This document shows, in pieces, positions 25,701 through 36,593 of a DNA stretch of 64,000 nt. Under the pieces are notes generated by a model that ran no database searches, was not told the origin of the DNA, and saw nothing but the letters and a program-made list of their open reading frames with translations. A program made the translations under genes and the position numbers. This DNA is from Actinomyces lilanjuaniae (GTDB taxonomy: Bacteria; Actinomycetota; Actinomycetes; Actinomycetales; Actinomycetaceae). The stretch is taken from assembly GCF_003606385.1 (NCBI RefSeq), contig NZ_CP032514.1, positions 2,542,001 through 2,606,000 on the forward strand, in the 5' to 3' direction. Every line of letters starts with the position of its first letter. The first letter of the stretch is position 1.

Positions 25701-26506
25701 CGGCGGAAGACCCAGCTGTTCAGGTTAGTCACGAAGGTCTGGCCCGGACCGGCCTCCTCAGTGAGGACCACGGTGGACTCAGTGGTCCCGTCAGCGACGA
25801 ACCCGGGCAGGATCGACTCCAGGTGGGTGGTGCCTATCGTGATGCTCCAGGGCACGGTGGTGGAGGTTGCCGCCAGGGGCGTAGCCACCTTGGAGAAGGT
25901 CGCCGGACGGTAGGTGGGCTGCGCCTGCGGCAGGATGCCTCCCGTCCCGGGCAGGTCCACGGCAGTGGTGGTGCCGTTGAGATCCATGTCGGCGGTCTCA
26001 GCCTCTACGACCTGGGCGGCGATGAGCAGGGCCTCCCCGGAACCCCGCAGGAGGGAGCCGCCCTGCTCCTTGACGGTCTCGACCTCGTCGTTGAAGGTGC
26101 AGGTGATGGTGCGTTCCTCCAGCTGGCAGGAGCCGATGGTGACCTGCTGTCCACCCACCGTCACTGTCATCGGGTTGGTCCTGGGGTACTCGCGGTTCCT
26201 GAAGGCGTCCCCTAGGTCGATGCTGAAGTAGTCCCCGCTGCTGACATCGGTATCGCCCGCATCCCAGGTGAAGGCCAGCTTGGCGACGTCGCCCACCCGC
26301 AGGAAGCCCGACTGGACGATGCCGTTGGCGTCAGACTTGTCCAGGGAGGTGACAGTGACGTCGATGTCAGGGTTCTGGGCCGCACGCGCCGGAGTGGTCA
26401 GGGCGGTGAGCATGGTGAGCAGGAGAGCCAGCACCGCCAGGGAGGCCGTGACGCCCCGAACCACCGTACGGTGGCGGAAGGCGGGCCGGAAGGACGAGAT
26501 CCTCAT
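22754..26506 (-). CDS. LPXTG-type (LARTG) cell-wall surface protein with six DUF5979 repeats
   Basis: About 1250 residues. Sec signal peptide (ASLAVLALLLTMLTALTTPARA), an N-terminal region of about 460 residues resembling the Ig-like adhesin modules of ClfA/SdrG-type proteins (TFTWDAGDTDVSSGDYFSID, DLPGTGG), then six repeats of about 100 residues. Each repeat runs from (T/R)G-F-V-K-V through YTC and GT-C-V-E to N-YT. The Lys, Glu and Asn are placed as in SpaA/CnaB domains that form internal isopeptide bonds, and the two Cys could form a disulfide. A Pro/Ser/Glu linker precedes the sorting signal SLARTG, a hydrophobic stretch and RRRRQ. A sortase outside the window should anchor it to peptidoglycan. 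The ATG at 26506 is preferred over 26542 because GGAG precedes it. Confidence 0.88.
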   Translation of the reverse strand: MRISSFRPAFRHRTVVRGVTASLAVLALLLTMLTALTTPARAAQNPDIDVTVTSLDKSDANGIVQSGFLRVGDVAKLAFTWDAGDTDVSSGDYFSIDLGDAFRNREYPRTNPMTVTVGGQQVTIGSCQLEERTITCTFNDEVETVKEQGGSLLRGSGEALLIAAQVVEAETADMDLNGTTTAVDLPGTGGILPQAQPTYRPATFSKVATPLAATSTTVPWSITIGTTHLESILPGFVADGTTESTVVLTEEAGPGQTFVTNLNSWVFRRASSAESATSLNLVNAAGRVYNSPGEDFTYTVEFNDDATVATMTITGIFEPDTNYSVNAPGGINSGTAVEGVIYRNSVTLEGADVTASAERYYTDSFKIAVELANGFGGFEITKYLDGQALDEIAAGTTFDVDVAYTLPQAASEYTGWTPPGTLADDGLTGTTTLTVTMGKVTVYPGSFPAGTQITLTEDPATASPDASAYQWGDPVLRIGNRVTDTFTVGNRTSTALGLTNTADYKPGTLAVTKTVTGLEAAAPRTYSYTYTCGEVTGTISNVPGDGTPVEAGATIPAGTECTVTEDVDAAAMDGYDLAAPDPVTVTVVPSEEAVTEAAFTNSYTRHTGTFSVAKQVGPEDVPFLADTFDISYTCNTPEGEEVSGTLQVTGGGSAVGGPTLPVGTTCSVSEPEETTQRDGYNVSTLITVDGTEGSQLTIAKDTTSEVSVVNAYTALTGGFQISKEVTGDGAGLADSQTYVFTYTCTGVNGTTTTDTVELVSGATTAVTDVPVGSCTVREADASVDGADLTTTWSVDGEETDGEVTFDVADGATAVVQATNDYTVHRGGFSVAKEVTGAEEADLSAKEFGVTYTCTDGSTGMLAIGADGQSVSGPQVPLGTECTVSEDLASASLAGYTLTAPEDQAVTVEARDQETALTLSNAYTRQTGSFAVSKTVDGDGAARAPQSFSFAYTCTGADGTTTTGTVETADADSAVVTDVPVGRCTISEEDASVEGTDLLTQTVLDGDPVITEEASLTVTDGGMVAVVVTNTYTLHRGSFSVTKVVEGLEDDSEDAGDPDAQAAPRDYLFTYTCTLPEDAADAEGGADEGVVSDQVTVPAGMTVTSPALPVGTECTVSEDAEAAAVDGYALEPAEDQAVTVSTQDTVEEMTFTNTYTREVEPTPEPSESSTPEPSESPAPQPSGEPSTGPSAVVTSGPATPSSEVPASASPSPGGSSVTGSLARTGAAILLPAVAALAAIGGGSLLLRRRRQ

Positions 26507-26958
26507 GGTGCTCCAATCTGGGACGGGCTGGGGCCTGGTCAAGGTCGGCAGGAAGGCCGCGCGCGGTCGTCAGACTCGTGCGGACAGAACCGGGCGCTCA
26601 TCTAATCACACCGTTCTAAATCCCAGAGCAGCATCGTGGCAAACCGCTACTATCACCATCCTCCAACCAGGCCGCATCCATGTTGTCACCTTCCCACCTC
26701 CCCGGGCGCTCGCGAGCCGCTGGGACGGGCGCAGGCGTCGTCGACCTCGCGACCAGAAGCCAAAACTACCGCCGCCATACAACCGTGATTGTCATCGTAA
26801 TGCAGCTTTGGGCGGGAGGTGAGCCGTGCTCCGATGCCGGATACCGAGCCGAGGCGAGCCGGACACGGACCCTCCGGCGGCACCCAGGACCAGGATCGAC
26901 TCCAGCCCCATGCCACCATCGGGCCGCAGAGACAGCCAGGTCCAGCCGCCCCTCCCGC
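26507..26958. other. Intergenic region upstream of the first surface-protein gene
   Basis: About 450 bases between the mfd stop and the surface-protein start, both on the minus strand. The segment 26600-26660 is AT-richer than its surroundings and holds a possible minus-strand promoter (TTGCCA, 16 bases, TTTAGA). No RNA gene, repeat or hairpin terminator is apparent, and the frames crossing it have no coding character I recognise. Confidence 0.35.
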
Positions 26959-29900
26959 TCAACGGCGCCGGTACCGGGTGGCCTCCACCTCGTAGGAGTC
27001 GTCACCCTCAACGACGGCGTGCAGCAGCACCTCTGCCCAGGACAGCAGCTCCTCCCCACCGACCGCGCTCGATCCCATGCGGGCCGAGGCTCCCGGGGCA
27101 GGAACGACAATCGTGCGCGTGGCAGGCTTGACAACGGTGCCCGGGTAGAGGCGGGCCACCCGCGTGCGCCCGGAGTCGTTGAGGTTGACCGGGGCAAACC
27201 GTACCGACTTTCCCTGGGCGACGATCTCGGTGACCCCGAGCCGGGCAGCCAGGGCACGCAGCCGGGCCAGCGCCGCCAGGAGCCGCGTGGGCTCGGGCAC
27301 CGGCCCGTAGCGGTCGGTCAGCTCCTCGACGACCTCCTCCACCTCGGCGGCGGAGCGGGCGGCGGCGAACTTGGTGTAGGCCTCCAGCCGCAGCCGCTCA
27401 TGGGGGATGTAGTCCTCCGGGACCGTCGCGTCCACAGGTAGCTCCACCCGCAGCTCAGTCTCCTCGGTCTCCTCGGCGTCCCCGCCGACGTCGGCGGAAC
27501 CCGGGACAGGACCGCTCCCAGTCCGGGTACCCAGGGACTTCTTGTGGGCGGACACGGCATCAGCAACCATACGCACGTACAGGTCAAAGCCCACTCCGGC
27601 GACGTGCCCGGACTGCTCCCCTCCCAGGAGGTTGCCCGCACCCCGGATCTCCAGGTCCTTCATGGCCACCTGCATCCCCGCCCCCAGGTCAGTGTTGGAG
27701 GCGATGGTGCGTAGCCGCTCCAGGGCGGTCTCGGTCAGGGGCTTGTCGGAAGGGTAGAGGAAGTAGGCGTAGGCCCTCTCCCGGCCCCGGCCCACCCGCC
27801 CACGCAGCTGGTGGAGCTGGGACAGGCCCATGCGGTCAGCACGGTCCACGATGAGCGTGTTGGCGTTGGTGACATCCAGACCGGTCTCGACGATGGTGGT
27901 GCACACCAGCACGTCGATCTCCTTACGCCAGAAGGAGTCGATAACGCGCTCCAGGCGCTGCTCCCCCATCTGGCCGTGAGCGGTGGCAACGCGCGCCTCA
28001 GGAACGAGCTCTGCCAGCCGGGCGGCGGTGGCGTCAATGTCCTCTACCCGGTTGTGGACGAAGAACACCTGGCCGTCGCGCAGGAGCTCACGACGGATCG
28101 CGGCGCTGACCTGCCTGGTCTCGTAACGGCCCACGTAGGTGAGGATGGGGTGGCGGTCCTCCGGCGGCGTGGCCAGGGTAGACATCTCCCGCAGGCCGGT
28201 GACGGCCATCTCCAGGGTGCGCGGGATGGGCGTGGCGGACATGGACAGCACGTCGACGTCAGTGCGCAACGCCTTGAGGGTCTCCTTGTGCTCCACACCG
28301 AAGCGCTGCTCCTCGTCGATGATGACCAGGCCCAGGTCCTTGAAGCGCACCTGGCCGGTGATGAGACGGTGGGTGCCGATCACCACGTCGACCGAGCCCG
28401 AGGCCAGGCCCTCCAGCACCTTCTTGGAGTCGTCCGCGTCCTGGAAACGGGAGAGCTGGCTGACCGTGACCGGGAAGCCCGCGTAGCGCTCGGTGAAGGT
28501 CTCCGCGTGCTGGCTGACCAGAAGAGTGGTCGGGACCAGGACGGCCACCTGCTTGCCGTCCTGGACGGCCTTGAAGGCGGCGCGCACGGCGATCTCGGTC
28601 TTGCCGTAGCCCACGTCGCCGCACACGAGGCGGTCCATGGGCTGGGTCCTCTCCATATCCGCCTTGACGTCCTCGATAGCAGCCAGCTGGTCGGGGGTCT
28701 CGGTGTAGGCGAAGGCCTCCTCCAGCTCGGCCTGCCAGGGGGTGTCAGGGGAGAAGGCGTGACCCGTCGTGGCCGAGCGGGCGGCGTAGAGGCGCACCAG
28801 CTCACCGGCGATCTCACGCACCGCCCTGCGGGCACGCGACTTGGTCCTCTGCCAGTCCGCACCCCCCATCTTGTTGAGCGCCGGGCTGTCCCCGCCCACG
28901 TACTTGGTGACCTGGTCCAGGGCGTCGGTGGGTACCAGGAGGCGGTCACCGGGCTGTCCACGGCGGGTGGAGGCGTACTCGATGACGAGGTACTCCCGGC
29001 TGGCTGCGGTCTTGCCTGCCCTGCCGGCGCCCACGCCTCGGCGGGTCAGCTCGACAAAGCGCCCCACGCCGTGCTGAGCGTGGACCACCAGGTCCCCGGG
29101 GTGCAGGGACAGGGGGTCCACGCTGCGCCGTGCACGCCGCGCGGGCAGGGTACGTCGCTGGCTCACGGTGGCAGGTGCCCGCCCGGTCAGGTCGGACTCA
29201 GCCACGAGGGCCAGGCGCGGCCCTTGGCCAGGAAGCCGTGCCCGGCGCTGGCCTGGGTGACCCTCACGACGCCGTCGCCGATACCGTCCTCGCCCGTGTT
29301 TCCCCATCCCAGCTCCTCAGGCTGGGTGAGGTGGGTGACGATACGGGCGGGAACGTCGCCGTCGGCCAGCAGCTGGGCCATGCGGCGCCCCGGCCCCGGG
29401 CCGTCAGTCGCCACCACGACGCTCCAGCCCTGCCTGGCCATCTCGCCGAGGTCCTTGACCGCCGCGCCCAGTTCTCCCCGGTAGGAGCGGGGGTCAGCCA
29501 GCGCCAGCTGCTCGTCGTCGGGACCCGACGGCAAGGAGGTAAGCGCCCACCACCCCAGGTTGGACTCCAGGGCCAGGGCACGGGCCTCACCCAGGCGGGC
29601 GAAGGCCGCAGCGGACAGGTCCACCGGTACGGTGCCACCAGAGGCGGCCGAGGTCCAGGCGGCGGCCAGGAACTCGCTGGTGGTGGCCACCAGGTCCTCT
29701 GCCCGCTTACGGATCCGCTCAGGCTCCAGCAGGACGATCAGCCGGTCCCCCACCAGCTCCAGCAGGGGGACCATCCGGTCCACCAGAACCGGGGCCAGCG
29801 ACTCCATGCCCTCCACCGCGATCCCCTGAGCGATCTTGTCCAGCATGTCGGCGGCCCCGGGCACGGAGCCGAGCAGGTCGTGGGCGCGCTGACGCACCTG

Positions 29901-30767
29901 AGGGGTCAGGACAAGCTCGCGGCAGGCCGTGGCGGTCACCGAGGGCAGCGCCTCGATGGTGCGCTGGTCGGCCACAGCGAAGGAGGAGACCTCCTCGACC
30001 TCGTCGCCGAAGAAGTCCACGCGCACCGGGCGGGGCTCCGTAGGCGGGAACAGGTCCAGGATTCCGCCGCGCACCGCGTATTGGCCACGGGCCTCCACCA
30101 TGTCTACGCGGGTGTAGGCAGCCGCCTCCAGGCGCGTGGCCACGTCTTCCAGGCTAGTGGTCAGCCCAGGTGCCAGGCGTACCGGCTCTAGCTCGCCCAG
30201 GCCGGCGATCACGGGAGCCAGGAGCGCGCGCACCGGGACCACCAGGACCCGGACGGGGCCGCACGCGCTGTGCCCGGCCGCCCCAGCGGTCGCGGCAGAC
30301 TGGGCGTCCTCGGGATGGGCTAGACGACGCAGGACGGCCAGGCGACGGGCCACGGTGTCCGAGCGAGGGGAGAGCCGCTCGTGGGGCAGCGTCTCCCAGG
30401 CGGGGAAGACAGCGACGTCGTCGTCGGGCAGGTAGCTGCGCAGGGCGGCGGCCACTTCGTCAGCCTCACGCCCGGTGGCGGTCACCACGAGCAGGGGGGT
30501 GCCGCTGGCTGGGTAGGTGGCGTCAGCCGGGCCAGGTTCCGGGTACGTGTGGGCAGAGTCCGCGCCAGCGGATCCTGCGGGCAGCGGCTGCCCGACCGCT
30601 GCGGCCACGCCGTCCTCCCCCAGCGCCATAGCGGCCAGGACGGCGGGGCGGGCGCCGGGAGCCACGACGACGCTGCGGTCGGTGCGGGTCGGCAAGCCCG
30701 CCTGGCGCACGGTGCGGCCGATGAGGGGGTCGTCGAGCAGCGGGGGCAGGAGGGCAGTCAGGCGCAC
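26959..30767 (-). CDS. mfd: Transcription-repair coupling factor Mfd (one frame break near 29221)
   Basis: Mfd removes stalled RNA polymerase from lesions and recruits UvrA. The N-terminal 500 residues (ATG at 30767) contain the UvrB-homology region ([39 protein letters not shown]). The rest has the RNA-polymerase-interacting domain ([21 protein letters not shown]), helicase motifs ([75 protein letters not shown]) and the TRCF C-terminal domain. The two parts are in different frames. One extra base near CCC 29221-29223 (coding GGG to GGGG) restores [16 protein letters not shown] and about 1269 residues. In mycobacteria mfd lies between the glmU/prs and eno blocks, as here. Confidence 0.92.
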
Positions 30768-30984
30768 GGCCGCGAGTCTAGGGGCTGGGGGACGGCGGCG
30801 TCACGAGCACCTGGCGGAGGGCACTCCCTCTCAAGGGATCCTCACGCCAGCTCCGCACCGCAGACAGAGGCCTGCACTGTCCCTGCGCTCTCCATCCTCG
30901 GCCCAGACGACGGGGCAGGCCGCCGCTGGCGCTCAGACCGGATGACATGGAGGCGGACCACCGCAGGGCCGGAGCCCGGCGGTG

Positions 30985-32969
30985 TCAGCCGACCTGGACG
31001 GATCCCACGGAGGTGTCGCCGGTGATCGAGGCCGTCCCGACCCCGGGCAGGGAGCCGGTGTGGGTGGCGACCAGCTCAGGGGCATCCACACCGACGACCT
31101 GGTTGCCGCTGACGTTGAGGTTGGTGATGCTGCCGATGAGGGCCTGCTTCTGGTCAGGGCCCGCCGACACCTCAGCACCCACGTAGACAACGGGGACTCC
31201 CGCGTCGCCAGGGGTCAGGACGTTGCCGGTAACCGCCACCTGGTCCAGCGCGCCACGCCCACCGTTGTAGGTCACGGCGGAGCCGTCCACGGGGCTAGGA
31301 ATAGAGCCACTGGCCATGTATGAGGCCGCAGAGCCGTCAGCTGAGCGCCCGTCCCAGATCGACTCGATGCCGATGAGCGCCTTCGTGGCGCGGCCTGTCA
31401 CGGTGTTGCCGGTAAAGGTGGTGCCGCTGGAGTCGGGGCCGACGTAGAGCACCCACGCAGGAGCCGAGTCCCCCGAGAGGGTGACGGTGTTGTCGCTGAA
31501 GGTGTTGCTCCTGCTGCCCTGGTAGGCCTGGAGGAGGCCCTGGCCGGTGGCCCGGTCGGAGGAGATGGTGTTACCGTGAACAGTGTTGCCTTCGGAGCCG
31601 TAGGCCAGGTGCACCGCCGAGGAACGACTGTTGGTCAGGGTGTTGGACTCCACCCGGTTATTCGAGCAGTTGTTCTGCATAGAGATGGAGCGCATGGTGG
31701 TGCTCACGGAGTTGTGGGATACGACGCTGTCAGTGACACCCGACAGCCCGATGCCGTAGTACCCCCCGACGATGGTGTTGCCCGAGATTGTCAGGCCCGA
31801 GTTGTCGTACCGGTTGGGGCTCACGGTGCCGTCTGTGACGTAGCGCTCCCAGATGGGGCTGGCACTGCCGACGAAGCGGGTATCGGGGTCGTCAACCGCG
31901 GTGGTGACCAGCAGCGAGTAGGCCACCCCCTTTGTGTCCGTCGTTCCCTCGACATTGTCGATCCTGTTGTCGGTGATGCGCACCCCGGTCATCGGGCCCG
32001 AGCCCGCGGCGAGCTGGATGCCTCGGAAGGTCACACCGGTCATGGTGATACCGCTGATGGTGGAGTCGCTCAGGGCGTCGCCCTGGACACCGATGGTGTA
32101 CGGGGAGTCGCCCAGGTCCAGGGTCATGCCTGTCACGGTAGTTCCGCTCGACCCGGCCGCCAGGCTGATGGCGCTGCCAGGCTCAGCCTGCGTGGCCCCC
32201 GCGATACTCACGTCGAGGGTGGCACCGGCGCCGTCGAGGAAGGGCACCTCGTCGGGAATCCGCAGGGATGCGGTGAGGGGGTAGGCCTGGGTGGGGCTCA
32301 GACGCACCCCTGTGCCCCGTTCAGCCGCCTTGGCTACCGCGTCGGTGAGCACCTGCGTGGCGTCCCCGCTCACGTCGAAGGCCAGGAGAGGGACGACGTC
32401 AGTGAAGACCGCCCCGTAAGCCCGTCCACCGATGGTCGCAGTGGCATCGGCCCCCTGGGTGCGGTCCTGCTGGAAGTGGATGTGGGAGGTGCCGTCGGAG
32501 ACGACGATGTGCGCAGCAGTGGCACCCGTGTCGCGAGCCTCCTGGAGGGAGGAGACGACCTGGACCTGCCCACTGGCCTGGGCCTCGGTAAGGGACTGGG
32601 CGGCCAGGTACTCCTCCAGGGAGGAAGAGGCTGGGACATCAGAGGTCTGCGGCACCTCAGGGAGGACGGGACGGCAGAGCTCTCAGGGGAGGCTGTGGGT
32701 GTGGCCTGCTCGGGGCTGCTGGGGCCTGCGTGGGCTCGGCAGGGACGCCCAGGGGGATCTCCTCCGTGCTCTCCTGCGCCCCGGTCGCATACGCCGCAGC
32801 CGCAGTGGGACTGGGCTGAGCAGCCAGGGTGCGCTCAGGGGCCTGGGGGAGCCGAGCTGACAGGCACCCAGCACAAGGGTCAGCACCCCCGCGGCGACTA
32901 CCGCCAGGAGCCGGAGGAGCCTGTGCTCGTGGCGGATCTGGAGGCGGCGTTCGTGGTGCTGCTGGTCAT
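30985..32969 (-). CDS. Secreted beta-helix lipoprotein, frame-disrupted at its N-terminal end
   Basis: The intact 556-residue part (32655 to 30985) is a right-handed parallel beta-helix protein: after TEAQASGQVQVVSSLQEARD come many short Asn/Val/Gly repeats such as GLTISGNTIVGGYYGIGLSG and NNCSNNRVESNTLTNS, as in pectate-lyase-like and NosD/CASH proteins. Upstream, in other frames, lie a signal peptide with lipobox (LLAVVAAGVLTLVLGAC) and a Pro/Thr/Glu-rich linker. They join if single bases are restored in G runs at 32845-32849, 32712-32715 and 32660-32662, and one more near the start if the ATG at 32969 is used. It is probably an extracellular carbohydrate-binding or -cleaving protein; no catalytic residues are recognisable. 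Four lesions in 300 bases make real decay possible. Confidence 0.65.
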
Positions 32970-33059
32970 AACGGAGGGAGAGGATCTGTGCACGGCGCGA
33001 TGTTACAGACAAGCCACAACTCGCCCCAGCTCGGCTTGCCGCAGTCCTACGACACGGGA

Positions 33060-33105
33060 GGGGAGGGTCCTGCGCCATGGTGAACATGGCCCAGGACCCC
33101 TCCCC
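33060..33105 (-). terminator. Hairpin terminator after the second surface-protein gene
   Basis: GGGGAGGGTCCTG (33060-33072) pairs with 33092-33105 with one bulged base, and the loop is itself closed by GCCATG/CATGGC, so the whole 46 bases fold. It lies 51 bases past the stop at 33156 of the minus-strand surface protein. An ATG inside it at 33087 is therefore unlikely to be a real start for the downstream lipoprotein. Confidence 0.65.
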
Positions 33106-33155
33106 CGTGATCAGTGCCCGGCACTTCTAGGAGCCACCGCGCACTGGTGTGCAGC

Positions 33156-36100
33156 TCAGGCCTTGCGGCGGCGCACCAGGACAACACCACCGATGATGGC
33201 GGCCAGGGCTATGACAAGCGGTACCAGGACGCTCGCCCCTGTCCGGGCCAGGGACGGGCCCTGGTCCACCGCCGCGCCCGAGGAGGTCGGCTCCGGCGCG
33301 CCTGAGCCACCCGGCTGCGGGGACTCAGACCCTGACGGCCCCGGCGAGGGGTCCGTCGTGGGTGTCGTCCCACCCGGCTGCGGGGACTCAGACCCTGACG
33401 GCCCCGGCGAGGGCGTCGGGTCCTCAGACGGCGTCGGGCTCGGCGAGGGCGTCGGGTCCTCAGACGGCGGAATCTCGGTGTAGGTGTTGGTGAACGACAG
33501 GGTCGTGGGGTCCTGGCCGTCGTCGGCAGCCTCGATAGTCAGCTGCTGCGCCTGCGGGACGGCAACGTCGTAGCCCTCAACCTGGGCCGAGGAGGCCCTC
33601 TCTGTCACCGTGCACTCGGCGCCCACAGGCAGCTGGAGACCGGACTCGGTGGCAGAGCCGTCACCCGCGACCGTCAGCTCACCAGTCACCTCGCCCTCAG
33701 CCTGGGAGCTGCAGGTGTAGTCGAAGACGAAGGACTTCTTGCTGATGTCCTCAGAACCGTCGCCCTCCACCGTCTTGGACACGTTGAAGGTGCCACGCTC
33801 CAGGGTGTAGGTGTTGGTGGCGGACACGGCAACGGCGGTGTCCTCACCGCCAGTGACGTCGAAGGTCGCCTCCCCACCGTCGACGTCCTGGCCGTTGACA
33901 GCCAGCCGGGTGGTCAGCGAGGCCCCCTCTACCGGGGCCTCCTTCTCACTGACCGTGCACGATCCGCTCACCACCTCAGAGACCTCCACAGTCTCGCCGG
34001 CCTTGACCGTCACCTCCACCGACTCCCCAGCCTCACCGGTTACCTCATCGGTACAGGTGTAGGTAAAGGTGAACTCTTCAGGAGCCAGGGAGGCACCGTC
34101 ACCCTCCACCGTCTTGGAGATGGTGAAGCCACCCTTAAGACGCGTGTAGGTGTTGGTCACCGTCACCGAGGGCGTGGAGCCCTGGACCACGCTCACCGTG
34201 GTGTCGGAGTAGGCCGTGGCCACCGCGTAGCCCTCCCGGGCGGCAGAGTTGGCATCCTCCTTCAGGGTGCACGTGGTCCCCGTGGGCAGGCTCGGCCCAC
34301 TGGTCGGCGTCCCGTCCATCGCGACGTCCAGGGTGCCCGAGGCGGAGTCGGCGTCGTCACAGGTGTAGGACACCTTCACCGAGTCGGAGGACGTCGGAGA
34401 GTAGTCACCCTTGACATCCTTGACTACCGAGAACGAGCCCGTCTCCCGCGTGTAGGTGTTGGTCACCGTGACGGCAACGACCTTGTCCTTGGTGATGGTC
34501 ACCGTCTCCGGGGAGAACGAGGTGACGACCGAGTAGCCCTCCCGGGCCGCGGAGTCGGCATCCTCCTCCAGGGTGCACGTGGCCCCGGCAGGAAGCTGGG
34601 GCGACTCCACCTCGGTGCCGTCACCGGGGACGCTCAACGTCCCCTGCGTACCGTCCTCACAGGTGTAGCTGATGGCGAAGGAGGTCTGATCCGTACCCTC
34701 GGGCCCTCCCTCGACGATCTTGGCCACCGAGAACGAGCCCGTCTCCCGCGTGTAGGTGTTGGTGAAGGACGCCGTGACGGCAGGCTCCTCCTCGGTGGAC
34801 TCCGAGATTGTCACCGTCTGCGGCTCAGAGGCAACCAGCACGTAGCCGTCTACCTGGGCGTCGTCAACGTCCTCACTGACCTCACAGGTCGTACCCGCCT
34901 CAAAGGTCTGGTCAACCTGCGCAGGCTGACCATCACCCGTGGCAGTCACGCTACCCGTCTGGCCGTCAGAGCAGGTGTAGGAGAAGCTGAACTCCCTCTG
35001 CGCGCCGCCCTCGGCCTCCTCCAGCCCAGAGACCTCCTTGACAACCTGGAAGGTACCCGAGGCCGTAACAACCTCGGCCACGTTGTTCAAGGTGACCCGA
35101 GTGGATGTCTGGTCAGCAATAGTCAGCCTGTTGGTCTCGGTCTGACCGACGGTGAAGACCGGCTCGCCCCAGGTGAAGCCCTCGGGAGCGGGGGACGCCT
35201 TGGAGGTGTCCTCCGACAGGGTGATGACAGTGCCCTGGGGGAAGGTTGCCGGGTAGGTGTTGGTCCGCCCGATGCTCACCGGCATGGTGGTGGTCCCGCT
35301 CACCCCGTCGTCACTCAGCGTGCCGGGAGCCTGCCAGCCCTCATACGAGCTGGCCGGGCCAGGAAGGGTGTACTCGACTGTCACCGGCAGGGTCGTGCTG
35401 GCCACATCAACAGCGTCCACACCAGAACCGGACAGCGTCTTGAGGATCTCAAACCCGCCAAAGCCGGCCTCCATCTCCACGATCACCTTGAAGGAGTCGG
35501 TGTAGCTGCGCGTGAACTCGCCCTGTGCCCCGGAGTCGTTGAGGGAGGCCGAGTTGCCGTACTGCACCCCGGCGATGGCCGTACCCGACTGGGAGGTAAA
35601 GGTCACCGGGTAGGAGATCTTGTAGTTGGTCTGGGCGGCGAAGGGCCCAGTGACTGTGATAGTGGCGACCTGGCCCTCAATGGACACCGCCATGTCGAAG
35701 TCACCGTACGTCGTGCTCAGGTCCGTACCCGCCGCGTTAGTAACGTTGACACCCGGCAGGCTGGGCTCGGCGGCGCTGTTGCGCACCATGAAGAACCACC
35801 GGCTCATATCGGGGTTGAAGGCCATCCCGGCGCCGAGGGTGTCAGTGACGGTAATGGTCTGACGGGTGGTGCCATCAGCCTCGATGGGGCTATCGCCCCC
35901 GGCAAGCTGTTCCTTGATGTAGTCCGAGCCGAAGTTGACCTCCCAGATCATAGAGGAGGATGACGAGGCGATAACCGAGGACATCTTCGTGAACTTGAAG
36001 GGGGTGTAGACCACCTCCGGGACTCCCGAGATGCCCCCGGTGCCGGGCAGGTCCACGCTCACCGTCTGACTTCCGTTGACCGTCATGTCCACCTCCTCCG

Positions 36101-36593
36101 CGGTGGTGGTCTGCGTGACGAGGAGCAGCGCCTCTCCTGAGCCCCTGAAGTTCGTGAACCCTGCGTTCTTGAGGTCAGTGACGCTATCAGAGAAGGTGCA
36201 CTCAATCTCCTTCTCAGTCAGGGAGCACGAGCCGATCTCGGTCTGCGTGCCGTTGTAGGGCAGGGTCATTGGTACCGTCTTGGGGCTCTCCAGGTTCCTG
36301 AAGTAGTTGCCCAGGTTGACGGAGAAGGAGTCCCCCGGGTTCACAGTGGTTCCGGTAGCGTCCCAGGAGTAGGTCAGCTTGGCCACGTCCTGCGTCGTCA
36401 GCGCGCCTGCGGAGTCGTTGCCGTTACGGTCAGACTTGGTCAAGGTGAGATCCTTGACCTCGATCCCTTGGTTGACATCGGCGTGGGCAGGCAGGGGCGA
36501 CAGAAGGCCAAGGAACAGGGCCAGGAGCGCCAGACAGGCGACCCTCAGCCGCAAACCGGGCGCAGATGCCCCACGGCCACTAAAGACCAGCAT
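33156..36593 (-). CDS. LPXTG-type (LARTG) cell-wall surface protein with five DUF5979 repeats
   Basis: 1145 residues from the ATG at 36593 (AGAGGA upstream); an earlier in-frame ATG at 36710 lacks signal-peptide character. Signal peptide LALLALFLGLLSPLPAHA, an N-terminal adhesin region of about 470 residues (YSWDATGTTVNPGDSFSVNLG, LPGTGGISG), five DUF5979 repeats with the Lys...Glu...Asn triad and Cys pair, a Pro/Ser/Asp/Gly linker containing SPQPGG copies, then SLARTG, a membrane stretch and RRRKA. Expected to be sortase-anchored on the wall. It is paralogous to the proteins encoded at 22.8 and 39.2 kb, and the repeat number is the main difference. Confidence 0.87.
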   Translation of the reverse strand: MLVFSGRGASAPGLRLRVACLALLALFLGLLSPLPAHADVNQGIEVKDLTLTKSDRNGNDSAGALTTQDVAKLTYSWDATGTTVNPGDSFSVNLGNYFRNLESPKTVPMTLPYNGTQTEIGSCSLTEKEIECTFSDSVTDLKNAGFTNFRGSGEALLLVTQTTTAEEVDMTVNGSQTVSVDLPGTGGISGVPEVVYTPFKFTKMSSVIASSSSSMIWEVNFGSDYIKEQLAGGDSPIEADGTTRQTITVTDTLGAGMAFNPDMSRWFFMVRNSAAEPSLPGVNVTNAAGTDLSTTYGDFDMAVSIEGQVATITVTGPFAAQTNYKISYPVTFTSQSGTAIAGVQYGNSASLNDSGAQGEFTRSYTDSFKVIVEMEAGFGGFEILKTLSGSGVDAVDVASTTLPVTVEYTLPGPASSYEGWQAPGTLSDDGVSGTTTMPVSIGRTNTYPATFPQGTVITLSEDTSKASPAPEGFTWGEPVFTVGQTETNRLTIADQTSTRVTLNNVAEVVTASGTFQVVKEVSGLEEAEGGAQREFSFSYTCSDGQTGSVTATGDGQPAQVDQTFEAGTTCEVSEDVDDAQVDGYVLVASEPQTVTISESTEEEPAVTASFTNTYTRETGSFSVAKIVEGGPEGTDQTSFAISYTCEDGTQGTLSVPGDGTEVESPQLPAGATCTLEEDADSAAREGYSVVTSFSPETVTITKDKVVAVTVTNTYTRETGSFSVVKDVKGDYSPTSSDSVKVSYTCDDADSASGTLDVAMDGTPTSGPSLPTGTTCTLKEDANSAAREGYAVATAYSDTTVSVVQGSTPSVTVTNTYTRLKGGFTISKTVEGDGASLAPEEFTFTYTCTDEVTGEAGESVEVTVKAGETVEVSEVVSGSCTVSEKEAPVEGASLTTRLAVNGQDVDGGEATFDVTGGEDTAVAVSATNTYTLERGTFNVSKTVEGDGSEDISKKSFVFDYTCSSQAEGEVTGELTVAGDGSATESGLQLPVGAECTVTERASSAQVEGYDVAVPQAQQLTIEAADDGQDPTTLSFTNTYTEIPPSEDPTPSPSPTPSEDPTPSPGPSGSESPQPGGTTPTTDPSPGPSGSESPQPGGSGAPEPTSSGAAVDQGPSLARTGASVLVPLVIALAAIIGGVVLVRRRKA

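Noticed and set aside
23405..26215. Very long plus-strand open frame (936 codons) opposite the first surface protein
   Set aside because: It is antisense to a clear secreted repeat protein, has no binding site and only Gly/Val/His-rich low-complexity sequence. High GC content opens long false frames opposite real genes; the same holds for 40473-42950 and 12465-13625.
33087..33089. ATG at 33087 as start of the beta-helix lipoprotein
   Set aside because: It lies in the loop of the upstream gene's terminator hairpin, and the residues before the lipobox would be too long and Cys/Arg-rich for a signal peptide.
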